A stretch of DNA of 16,100 nt from Polyrhizophydium stewartii (lineage: Eukaryota; Chytridiomycota; Chytridiomycetes; Rhizophydiales), in contig JADGIZ010000320.1 of NCBI GenBank assembly GCA_027604665.1, positions 1-16,100 on the forward strand. The letters are read 5' to 3'. Each line of letters begins with the position of its first letter. The first letter of the stretch is position 1. A program made the translations under genes and the position numbers. Shown in pieces: positions 1 to 8,607 of this stretch. A model generated the notes under the pieces. That model searched no databases. It was given only the letters and a program-made list of their open reading frames with translations, and was not told the origin of the DNA.

Positions 1-224
1 GGTGGCTCTGCGGCGCCGGTGCACCGTCCTCCCGCAAGGTGGCCGCGGATGGGGCGTCGCACCGCAGGCGACGGGCGGCAGCGGCGCCATTGCAGGCAGG
101 CACACGAGGGGACGGCGCGCAGAAAGAGCGAGTGCCCACCGTAGTGTGTAGCCTTGCCGCGCAGCCAGTCACCGGCGGCGACGAGCGAGGCCGCAGCGGC
201 AAGGGCGACCGCAGCGGCGAGCAT
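1..224 (-). CDS. Possible 5' part of a minus-strand gene with a signal-peptide-like N-terminus (runs off window)
   Basis: Reading the minus strand from an ATG at 224 down to base 1 gives about 74 codons without a stop. It begins MLAAAVALAAAASLVAAGDW, a hydrophobic Ala/Val/Leu stretch like a secretory signal peptide or membrane anchor, followed by GKATHYGG. The rest is Arg/Cys/Pro-rich and may be intron, since a GTGGGC donor-like site follows the THYG codons. If real, it would be transcribed away from the TAPT1-family gene and share its upstream region. GC-rich DNA readily gives chance Ala-rich open frames, and no conserved domain is visible, so this is only a candidate. I do not assign a function. 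Confidence 0.2.
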   Translation of the reverse strand, partial: MLAAAVALAAAASLVAAGDWLRGKATHYGGHSLFLRAVPSCACLQWRRCRPSPAVRRPIRGHLAGGRCTGAAEP

Positions 225-411
225 GTGTGTCGCTTGGCCCGTCACACACAGCGGCGAAACAGGCGGCCCCCGAGCCCTGAGGACGAGTGCATGGTCCCGA
301 GGCCGGTGAGATGCAGCCCGCTGAGGCGAGGGATCCGGAGCGCTACGACGAGGTTCAGTGGCATTGCAGGGCTCGCGCTGGTGCTGAGGTGGGGTCGGCG
401 TGCCCGATCGC
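225..411. other. GC-rich interval upstream of the TAPT1-family gene
   Basis: This interval lies between a doubtful minus-strand start at 224 and the first in-frame ATG of the TAPT1-family gene. It presumably contains that gene's promoter and 5' leader. I see no TATA-like element, no clear repeat and no convincing exon. Open frames crossing it on the plus strand are Arg/Ala-rich and look like by-products of GC content. Confidence 0.4.
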
Positions 412-3400
412 ATGCACCCGGCCTCGGGGCATCGAGCGGATCTTGGCCTCATGGGCAACGACACCGCGCCGACACAGCACGACACCGCGGGCGACCACGT
501 CGTGCCCTCGGCCGGGCGGCCGCCTTCGCCTGTGGAGCAGCCGCTTCCGGGAGCCGCCGCAGGCGTTTCGCTGCCCAATACCACCAGGCTGGGCCCATAC
601 CCCGGCGCACGCTCGCCGCACCGAGGCGCCGAGGACGACGTTGACGAAGCGATGCGGGCCATGGTCGCCACGGCAATGCCCGCTGCCGCCGCAAGGGTGT
701 CGGCGAGTGTCGACAGCCTGGCCGGTGCGCACGGTACAGACCCGCACGGTATCGCCGCGGCCGATGGTCCGCGCGCACTGTCGGCGTCGAGCGGCGACCT
801 GCTGCTGTCGCACGCCGAGCTGTCCGGCGCTGTGTCTGCGAGCCTGCTGGCCACCGTCGCTGGCGACCTCGGCCCGGCCTCGCGCGGTGCGCCGGCGGAC
901 GACCACGGCCAAGACGAGCGCACGGGCAGGCCAGAGTGGCGGCCGCGCAGGCAGTCGGCGTCCATGTCGGCGTCCAAGCTCTCTTGGCGCCGGCCGCTTC
1001 CTTCCAACTCGCCGACCCGCCATCGCAGCACGTCGATGCTCTCGCAGCAGCTCGCCCGGTACGAGGGCATCCCCGAGCGGCCCGCTGCGACCCTGGTGCT
1101 CGAGGAAATCCCGGCGTCGTCCATGCTCGCCTCGCCCACGACCGCACGGCCGACGACTCCCACGCCACGCGGCGCCGCACCCGGCCGCGGCTCGCCGTCT
1201 GCCCTGCCAGATCCAGCCCCGCCTCCGCCGCCGCCTCGAGATGGGGAGCCTCGGCAGCCGACCCCGGGCATTCCGCCGCAGCCGCCGCAACAGGAATCGC
1301 CGTCGTTCATGGGAAGCCTCTGGGAATACGTCAAGGGCGAGCTCACGAGCAGCGACTTTGAGGAGAGCCAGGACTTCAAGACCGAGCGTATCCGCAACTT
1401 CCTGAGCGTTCCTCGCGAGCTCGAGAAGCTGTTATTCTTTGGATATCTCATCTGTCTCGACTCGTTCCTCTACATCTTCACCATCCTGCCTCTGCGCATG
1501 GTCATTGCGCTCTGGAGCATGCTCGGCTGGTGCTTTGGGTGCGTGCTGCAATCTGCTCGACTTGGTCAACTCGCATGCTGACCCGAGCTCCCCAAAGCGG
1601 CCCGTCGCTCAAGCCTGCGCAGAAAACCGACCTCGTCAAGGGTGCCCTCGTCGGCATCTGCTCGTACCTTCTCCAGTACTTTGACGCCTCACGCTTGTAC
1701 CACGCCGTGCGCGGCCAGGCCCTCATCAAGCTCTACGTCATCTTTAACGTGCTCGAGGTCAGGCATGCCCCTTGCCTTTCCCGTCTTCCGCATCCTCTTT
1801 GCTGACCAAACGAATTACCGCACCCAGATCTGCGACAAGCTGTGCAGCGCCTTTGGCCACGACATCCTCGACTCGCTCTTCTCCACGTCTTTCCCGTCGC
1901 GCTCTGCGCCGGTGGCGCGCCGCTTCAGCCGCATCACGCACTTTGTCGTCGCATCCATGTACATCTTTGCGCACTCGCTCGTGCTCTTCTACCAAGTCAT
2001 GACGCTCAATGTCGCCGTCAACTCGTACAACAACGCTCTTATGACTCTGCTTCTCAGCAACCAGTTTGTCGAGATCAAGGGCAGCGTCTTCAAGCGCTTT
2101 GAAAAGGAAAACCTGTTCCAGCTCAGCTGCGCTGACGTTGTCGAGCGTTTTCAGCTATCCGTCTTTCTGGTTATCATCGCCACACGCAACTGCATCGAAA
2201 TTGTCGGCGGGAACGGTGACCTCTCGCTACCGGCTTTCTTTGCTGGCCTTGCCGCGCGCTTCACATCGCTCGCTTCGTTGCCGTCAACTGTTCTTGTTGC
2301 CGTGCGTGCGCTCTCATCGGCGCCTGTCGACGACCTCTGGGCGCTGCTCTCCGACACGTGCACGGTGCTCTCGACGTCCATCTCGGCGATCCTCAAATCT
2401 GAGGAGTTCAAGATGCTGGATGTGCTTCTAACCCCAGTGCTTATCGTATACGCTACCGAGATACTCGTTGACTGGCTCAAGCACGCATTCATCACAAAGT
2501 TCAACAACATCTCGCCCTCGGTCTACCAGCGCTACAACGACAGCCTGTGTCGCGACCTGCTGGGTGCGCGCAAGACGGCCCTACCGCCGCAACCAGCGCC
2601 GCAGCAGTACCACCCGCAGCAGCGCAGCATGATCAGAGACGACACAGTCGCAGACCCGATGCAGATGGTGAGTGCAATCCAGCGCGTTTGGCGTCGCGTG
2701 ATGCCTTGTCTGACTCGGCCTTCTCGGCACACCAAGTCCGCCGTCGATCGATCGCCCATCGTTGCGCGCCGCATCGGCTTTGTGTCGATCCCACTCGCCT
2801 GTCTCGTCGTGCGCGTGGGCATTCAAACCTTCAAGATGGTGCTGGCGCAACAGTCTGGCTACGCCGAAATGCAGACGCCCTCTGTGTCGGCGCTTGATGC
2901 CATCGACCCTGACAGCCCATCCGAATGGAGCAGCTCGTTCGCCATGCCCGCCTGGCTGTCGCGGACCGAGCTCGACTTCACATGGACCAAGCACACGGTC
3001 GAGCTCTACCATTATGCCGCTGTGGGCCTTGTCTGCTATTTTATGTAAGTCGTGCCGGGCTAAACATAGCTGCGGCTCCGACGACTGACGCGGCTGCTCT
3101 CCCAGTCTGTTGGTCGCCAAGTTTTTGCTTGGACTCTCGCTTGTTCGTATGGCCAAAGCTCGCCTGGAACGCGCGCAGTCGAGCGCCGAGCTGGAGCGCA
3201 CCGCCGCTGCCGCGCAGGCCGCCGCGCCAACGCTCGCATCGACAGCAGCACAGCCAGCCGCATCCGCACTTTCAACGATGGTGGATCCGGCGCAAACCGG
3301 ACCGCCTCCAGCGCAGGTCGGGCCGGATCTCGCGGTTACTCCGGCTGGATCACCCTCTCGCTTCAGCCAAAGCGCCATGTTCTCTCCCGAAACGCCAGCG

Positions 3401-3880
3401 ACGCCTGCAGCGAGCCATGGGCCGCACGCACCTGCCCATCCGGCGTCGCTGTTTGCACAAGCTATCCAGAACAATGTCGCTGCCCACCAACGGGCCTCGC
3501 AGCTAACAAGCGGGCTTGCCGCTGCACGCGATGCGCTGGCTGCTGCGGTTCTCGACGCCGATTTTGAAGCACCAGACACGACGCCTACGCGAGCATCGGC
3601 TGCGTCGGCTGCACCTGCACCTGCAGTTCGCATTCCCGAACAGACTCGAGTACATTCGACGGACAGCCTCCTGACCCCGATTGTGATTCCCGCACCGTCG
3701 ACGCCAAGCCTCCCGCTCGATGCCATGTCCCAGTCGTCAGCGCGCTCGTCGGTTCTGGTCGCGACAGGCACATCAGCTGACAAAAAGGCGGCGCAAGCCA
3801 TGCCTCAGTCGCCGAGCATCAACGAGGCCAAGCTCGACAGCCTCGACAGATTCACCATGGTCAAGAGCCGAATTGTGTAA
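412..3880 (+). CDS. TAPT1: TAPT1/Emp65-family multi-pass ER membrane protein (five exons)
   Basis: Proposed exons are 412-1538, 1598-1757, 1828-2667, 2737-3044 and 3106-3880, giving 1069 residues. Introns of 59, 70, 69 and 61 nt have donors GTGCGT, GTCAGG, GTGAGT and GTAAGT, and CTGAC-like branch sites. Residues 1-300 are Ser/Pro/Ala-rich and disordered, with a Pro run near codon 270. The conserved family region starts at SLWEYVKGELTSSDFE and includes LPLRMVIALWSM, LIKLYVIFNVLE, FGHDILDSLF, ILVDWLKHAFITKFNNI and VARRIGFVSIPLACLVVRV. About six to eight hydrophobic segments lie between residues 340 and 830. The C-terminal 240 residues are disordered. Family knowledge: yeast Emp65 pairs with Slp1 in ER protein folding, and vertebrate TAPT1 is also linked to the ciliary base. 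ATG 451 is an alternative start. The third intron is a multiple of three without a stop, so it may be retained. Family assignment is strong; the start is uncertain. Confidence 0.88.
2668..2736 (+). other. Intron 3 of the TAPT1-family gene: stop-free, 69 nt, in frame
   Basis: The sequence starts GTGAGT at a codon boundary, has TGTCTGACT as a branch-site candidate about 25 nt before the end, and closes with ACCAAG. Removing it joins the loop after the DWLKHAFITKF block directly to the DRSPIVARRIGF block, as expected in the family. Leaving it in adds 23 residues without a frameshift. The splice signals favour removal, but retention would be silent in frame. Confidence 0.6.
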
Positions 3881-3914
3881 TCCGGAACGGCAATTAAAGT
3901 TCATTTGCGACGGC
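3881..3914. terminator. 34-bp convergent 3' end between the TAPT1-family gene and the coiled-coil gene
   Basis: The plus-strand stop ends at 3880 and the minus-strand stop begins at 3915. AATTAAA at 3892-3898 resembles a variant polyadenylation signal for the plus-strand gene. Cleavage 10-30 nt downstream of it would fall at or inside the last codons of the opposite gene, so the two transcripts probably overlap at their 3' ends. Confidence 0.4.
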
Positions 3915-6860
3915 TCATATAAGCCTGAGCGACTCGAGACGCTTTTGGAAGCCGCCTGACTTGGGCATCGCCGCAGACGCAAGCATTGTGCCAGCGTTCA
4001 TCGACCCAGCCTTGTGCGGCCCCGCGGTCCCGCGGCTGACGCCGAAAGAGCCGCGCAAGGACGGGATGAAGATCTCAATCTTCTCGGGCAGCTGGCGTGT
4101 TTCCCGCGTCGAAACCCGCCTTGGCAACGGCGGCAGGCTGCGTTCGTCGACGGCACCTGCAAGCACATCAAAGGTGCCACTGGCAGTCCCCAAGGGTGTG
4201 ATACCGCCGATAGCACCACCGTCGATATGGTCTGGATGCACTCCCGTGCCCAGCCTCGATATGCCTGCGGAGCCGTGGCCGAAATGGGGCGATGCAGCGT
4301 GGAGCGCGACGGCCGTGCCCGGGGCGCTTGTCCCAAAGGCGCCTCCCGGCACCGTGCCAAAGTGGGATCCCGGGCCGAGACTCGCTGCTGTCGACAAGCG
4401 AGCACCGGCGTCCATCTGATCATGGACCCCTGTTGCAGCTGCAGCCGCAGCCGCAGCGCTTGCAGCGGCAGCTGCGATGCGGCTGAGGACGTCTCGATCA
4501 AAGAGCGCAGGCCCGGAACCGCCCGCGGCGGGTATCCCTGCGCCGCCTGCTCCCTGAACGCCCGCCGCACCTGCGGATGCGGCGTTGTACAGCATCTGCA
4601 TCTTCAAAAACGCTTCGTCGTGCATCCATGCCCACTGCGACGCGCTTTGCCGCGGCGCCATGGCCGACTGCAACAGCGCGTTGGCGCACAGCTGGCGCTT
4701 GGCGTAGAACTTGCTGCGGATGATGCGCTCCTGGTCAAAGAGCACACGGATGTTGTTGAGCCGCTTGGCCATGACGCCGCACTGTGCGCGCCAGCGGCGT
4801 GCGTGGTTCTGCTCCTCAGCAAGAGCGTCGATGCACTCAAATAGCGACGCAGTGATGTCGTTGAGCTGCTGATGCAGGATCTGCACGTACTTTTCGGGCG
4901 TCTTGGCCTCCAAAAGGTCGTTTGTCTGGCGCGTCATCATGCCCGTGAGCGCGTTGACGTGGTCGGTTGCCTTGCGCACGAGCTGCTCGAGCCGCTTTGG
5001 GTGGAAAACAGTCGTTTCGGCCTTGGCAGGCTTGCCTCGGCACACACTCGAGTACGGGTTTGTCCTACTCTCCGCCGCTCGGTCAGCAGGTGGAGCAGTG
5101 CGTCCCCAGCACGGCACGCGAGGACACACTTGAGCAGATCCTCGCTGTCAGCCTTGTGTTTGAGGCCGATACCGACGGCCGTCGGCGGGTCATAGTGCTT
5201 CTTGATGGAAAGCAGGTCGGCCGTGCACTTTGCAATCTCCTTGTCGATGCGGTCGTAAAACTGGGGCATGATAAACTCTGCCGCCACGCGTCAGTTTGGG
5301 CACCGGGGGATTCGAGTTGCTCTTTCCACCAAGCTCACCGCCGCACGGCGTGATTTCGGGCTCGTTTGGTGCAGCGCCAGCCGCCACGCGATCGACTCCG
5401 GCCTCGGTGGTCGCCGACTTTCGCGACTCGTCAGACGACTTTTGCGTGCGCGACTCCTGCATTTGCGCATGCAGATCCGCAAGCGCAGCCGAGATGATGG
5501 CCTCTTGATCAAAGTACTCGCGCTCGACAAACTGCACAGTCTGCTTCCCCTGCGCGCGGCCCTTTCTCAGCAGCGTGCCGGACGCGGGCTTGGAGTTGGC
5601 ATTTGATTGATTGGCAGCGTCGCCATCCACCGCAGCTTCGCTTTGAATCGAAGCCTGGCAGCCGTCGTTGGCATCCGTGTCCGCGCCGCTGGATGATTCA
5701 GCAGCTTGCAAGCGTGCATTGGCCTCTTGCAGCAGGCGAAACAGGTCCGTGCGTGTTTGCGCAGCAACGTCGCGCTCGCGCACAAGAGAGCGGTTGTGCT
5801 CAATCAGCTCGGTATTGTGCTTCTGCAGCTTGTCGAATCGACGTCCAAACTCGCTGATGATCTGGTTCTGGATCTTGATTTTGATCTCGAGCCCCTGCAC
5901 GATGGTCTCGTGTGATATCTTGTGCCCTTGCCCCTCGTTTCCTGGATTAGATGCAACGGAGTCTGCGTGGACGGCAGGCGTTGATGTGGGGGCGTCTGGC
6001 GCACTGGCGGACCGTCCGCCAACAGGCTCTGGCGATGCCGGCGCTGGCGCCTGCGCGTGGGATGTCGAGCCACTGCCCTGATCGGGCCTGGGTATCAGGC
6101 TCAGGCGCTGCAGCACGCGGTCGAGCAGGTCGGCAAAGTCGATTTCGGTAAACGTTGGCGCCATGCGGTGGCTCGTTGCCAGTGTCTCGAGCATCCCCTG
6201 AGTCGCGCCGGCGACAATGCGCGCCAGTGGGTGCTCAAACATGTCGTCAGCATCGCGCTCGCCGCCCGCACTCTCTGGGCGTGCCGACGGCGCGACGCTG
6301 ATCTTGCGCATCGTCTCGCCCGGGGCCTCGTAGCCCGCGTCAGCTGCGTCGCCGGCGCCGTCGGGTGCCGATGCGCCGCCGGCTCGCCGACCCGCCGAGC
6401 GTACGCTCTCGCGGCCATGCGACGGGGCAACATATCTGAATCGGCGCGTGAACTGATATGCTGTGCCCGCGCCAGGCGTGCCTGCCGCGACGACCGTCTC
6501 GGCCGTGCTGACCTCGCTGCGATAGCCGCTGGGCATTTCGCCGTCGTGCAGCAGATCCACGCCGTTGTCATCGTCCGAGTCCGACTCGGTCTTGGCGGTC
6601 AGAAACGTGCTCGACCCCGTGCGCTTTGTGGAGCGCTGGTCCGCAAGACTTTGGCGTCGACTGCCCGACGGTACGACGCCGCCGCGCGACAGCAGCGGCG
6701 TGCCTTGCGCATGCAGTGCGGCCTCGGCTTGCGAGTGCGAGAGCGCCTGCGTCGCCCCCGCGTTGTCTGGGTCGCGATCGCTGCCGGAGCTGCTCACTCC
6801 GTCGCTGCCACGCAGGATCGCTGGGTCGGCATCGCCGCCGAACGGATCTGGCGCCTGCAT
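3915..6860 (-). CDS. Large coiled-coil protein of unknown function (three exons)
   Basis: Proposed exons in transcript order are 6860-5339, 5277-5130 and 5067-3915, giving 940 residues. The introns are 61 nt (GTGAGC donor, CTGACG branch, GCAG acceptor) and 62 nt (GTGTGT donor, CTGACC branch, a weak GAG acceptor). The ATG at 6860 is preferred because upstream in-frame codons overlap the lipase gene and look like antisense. Residues 1-300 are Ser/Gly/Ala-rich with an acidic ESDSDDDNG patch. A coiled coil spans about 313-390 (IKIKIQNQIISEFGRRFDKL), and a second helical stretch about 430-480. Residues 510-690 form the most ordered-looking part: FIMPQFYDRIDKEIAKCTAD, then FHPKRLEQLVRKATDHVNAL, then FDQERIIRSKFYAKRQL. 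After a poly-Ala tract the tail is Gly/Pro-rich, with LPPLPRR and IEIFIPSLRGSFG near the end. I do not recognise the family. A cytoskeletal or scaffold role is only a guess from the coiled coils. Confidence 0.72.
4434..4487 (-). repeat. Poly-alanine-coding GCN tract in the coiled-coil gene
   Basis: The sense strand encodes an interrupted alanine run of about 16 residues (RIAAAAASAAAAAAAATG). Codon use is mixed (GCT, GCG, GCC, GCA), so it is not a pure trinucleotide repeat and should be more stable than a pure repeat. It separates the helical region from the Gly/Pro-rich tail. Confidence 0.75.
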
Positions 6861-6960
6861 GCGGATTTGGAGGAAAGCGCCGTCCGCGCCGCATGTCCGG
6901 GATGGCCTGCCGCCCGCATGAGGCTGCGGGACCAAGAGCAGGCCCCGACTTGACCCTGCG
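6861..6960. promoter_or_regulatory. Compact divergent promoter interval between the coiled-coil and lipase genes
   Basis: Only 100 bp separate the proposed ATG codons at 6860 (minus) and 6961 (plus), so both genes must start transcription from this interval or from within each other's 5' sequence. It is GC-rich and has no TATA-like box. A 6-bp inverted repeat, CCCGCA at 6913-6918 and TGCGGG at 6925-6930, is the only structure I see. Its function is not shown. Confidence 0.45.
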
Positions 6961-8535
6961 ATGGCGAACCCGAGCCCACTGCAGGCGGAGGAGCCCGCGC
7001 TGCAGGAGCCGCACCCCCACGCCGCGCCGCCCGAGGCCGCGCCGCCGCCCGAGCCGCTACACCAGCGCGCGCTGCCCGTGCGCACCGTCTCGCGGCAGCC
7101 CTCGCAGCGGATGCCAGCGGGGCCGCCCGCACTCACACTCGAGGTCCCGCCCGCGTCGATGACGAGGCAGCCGTCATCGCCCACCAGCGTGTCGCCTGGC
7201 GCCGGTCGCTCATGGGCCACGCCACGCTCCGGCGCAGACAGCCCGGCGCCGCCGTCCCGCGCCGTGCGCACCTCGACGTCGCTCAGCCTGCTCGGCGACA
7301 CCAAGCAACCCTGGGGATACCCGTCTTGGATCGAGCGCGAGCTGGGGCTGGCTGATGGCGACGCTGACCCAGCAACAGCCGCCGCAGTGCCCGCCGCCGA
7401 GCGGCGGCCGCCGCCAATCTACGTGCATGCCGCAGCCGACGACTCGGCGCTGGTTCAAAGCGGGACGGCGGCGGCTGTGGCGACGCCGCAGATCCGCGCG
7501 CGGCGATCCATGACCAGCGTGCTGCAGGGCTTCCGCATCTCGCGCATCCTGTCCGAAGCCACGCTCAGCACGATCCCGCTGTACGCCGACGCGGGCGAGC
7601 ATGCACCAGCCCGCAAGACGGCCAGCACGCTCTCGGCGCGCGACGTCAAGCTGCTCGTGTGTCTGGGCGACTCGCTGCTGACGGGGCTCTGCGTCACGGC
7701 GCACCCGGGCAGCGTCAAGAACAAGGTGCTCGCAGCGCTCGCATCGCGGCCCACGCACTCGTTGATTGTGCCCTGGATGATCTCGGGCGAGCACCGCAAC
7801 AACACGTGCATATCCGGCGGCGGCGATGGCGTCGTGTCCGTGGGCCGCCTGCTCAAGGTCTTCTCGCCCGCCATCGTCGGCCTCACGCAACACAAAACGT
7901 ATCTGTTTTCGCGCGGCTCGGGCTTCAACTTTGCCCGAAGCGGCAGCACGGTCGACGGTCTGGTCGAGCAGGTCCACCGCTTCGTTTCCAAGCTGCGCCG
8001 GCCCGAGTTCTGCATCCTCGAGAACCACTGGAAGCTCATCTACATCTGGATCGGCGCCAACGATGTCTTCTCGCGGCCTATCGACGAAATATCGCGGACG
8101 TTTGAGGCCAACCTGGTCAAGGCGCTGCAGACGCTCCGCACGCTCGTCCCGCGCGCATTCACGTGCGTCCTGACGATGCCGAATCTCAGCCGTGCGCACG
8201 TCGTCAATACAGAGAAGCGCCGCGACCTCATTGCGCGCAAGACCAAGCTTGTGAACGACCTGATCCGCAAGGTCGTTGCAGAGTACGCATGGAACGACTC
8301 GGAAGAGTTCCGCGTCGCGCTGCAGCCCATCCCGGACGACGAGATCACTGAAGATCAGTACGGCCAGTTCATCTCTGAGCTGGACGGCATCCACCCAAAC
8401 TACCTCGCGCAGCAGCTCTTTGCAAAATGCATCTGGAACAACCTGTGGCTCCCGCCGGAGCGCAAGCTGACGCGCCTTGCCGATATCATCCAGGCACCGT
8501 GGGCCAAGCCCGAGCCGTCCCAGTACATCATGTAG
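6961..8535 (+). CDS. SGNH/GDSL-type lipase, phospholipase B-like
   Basis: This is a single open frame of 524 residues with no intron needed. Residues 1-200 are Pro/Ala/Ser-rich and disordered, and there is no signal peptide or membrane segment at the N-terminus. The catalytic domain starts near residue 228 with LLVCLGDSLLTG, where Ser238 is the expected nucleophile. The block II glycine fits ARSGSTVDGL (Gly328), the block III Gly-x-Asn-Asp fits IWIGANDV (Asn367), and the Asp-x-x-His dyad fits LDGIHPN (Asp475, His478). All four SGNH residues are therefore present and activity is plausible. The segment ISGGGDG followed by VGRLLKVFSPAIVGL resembles phospholipase B1-type GDSL enzymes, which deacylate phospholipids and lysophospholipids; the substrate here is inferred. 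Lack of a leader suggests an intracellular enzyme, unlike secreted fungal lipases. It converges with CC2D2A downstream. Confidence 0.85.
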   Translation: MANPSPLQAEEPALQEPHPHAAPPEAAPPPEPLHQRALPVRTVSRQPSQRMPAGPPALTLEVPPASMTRQPSSPTSVSPGAGRSWATPRSGADSPAPPSRAVRTSTSLSLLGDTKQPWGYPSWIERELGLADGDADPATAAAVPAAERRPPPIYVHAAADDSALVQSGTAAAVATPQIRARRSMTSVLQGFRISRILSEATLSTIPLYADAGEHAPARKTASTLSARDVKLLVCLGDSLLTGLCVTAHPGSVKNKVLAALASRPTHSLIVPWMISGEHRNNTCISGGGDGVVSVGRLLKVFSPAIVGLTQHKTYLFSRGSGFNFARSGSTVDGLVEQVHRFVSKLRRPEFCILENHWKLIYIWIGANDVFSRPIDEISRTFEANLVKALQTLRTLVPRAFTCVLTMPNLSRAHVVNTEKRRDLIARKTKLVNDLIRKVVAEYAWNDSEEFRVALQPIPDDEITEDQYGQFISELDGIHPNYLAQQLFAKCIWNNLWLPPERKLTRLADIIQAPWAKPEPSQYIM

Positions 8536-8607
8536 CCATCATCATGCACATTCCACCTCTATTCACGCTCAAGAATGAAGCCGCCGCAACTGTGCTTTGC
8601 AACACCG
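8536..8607. terminator. 72-bp convergent 3' interval between the lipase and CC2D2A
   Basis: The lipase stop ends at 8535 and the CC2D2A stop begins at 8608 on the other strand. There is no canonical AATAAA on either strand; AAGAATGAA near 8571 is the closest A-rich element for the plus strand. Transcript ends must be very short or overlapping. Confidence 0.35.

Noticed and set aside
355..1290. 311-codon minus-strand open frame opposite the first exon of the TAPT1-family gene
   Set aside because: Composition is almost entirely Arg/Gly/Ala, as expected for antisense of GC-rich Pro/Ser/Ala coding sequence; no domain or hydrophobic pattern.
4014..4844. 276-codon plus-strand open frame opposite the coiled-coil gene
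   Set aside because: Cys/Arg/Gly-rich with no motif; it is antisense to the supported minus-strand exon.
6861..7304. 148-codon N-terminal extension of the coiled-coil gene upstream of the ATG at 6860
   Set aside because: It runs antisense through the lipase start, is Gly/Ser/Cys-rich, and an ATG at 6860 gives a clean start just outside the lipase gene.
7210..8394. 394-codon minus-strand open frame opposite the lipase
   Set aside because: It is antisense to the conserved SGNH domain, rich in Arg, Asp and Ala with no recognisable motif; the plus-strand frame carries all catalytic blocks.
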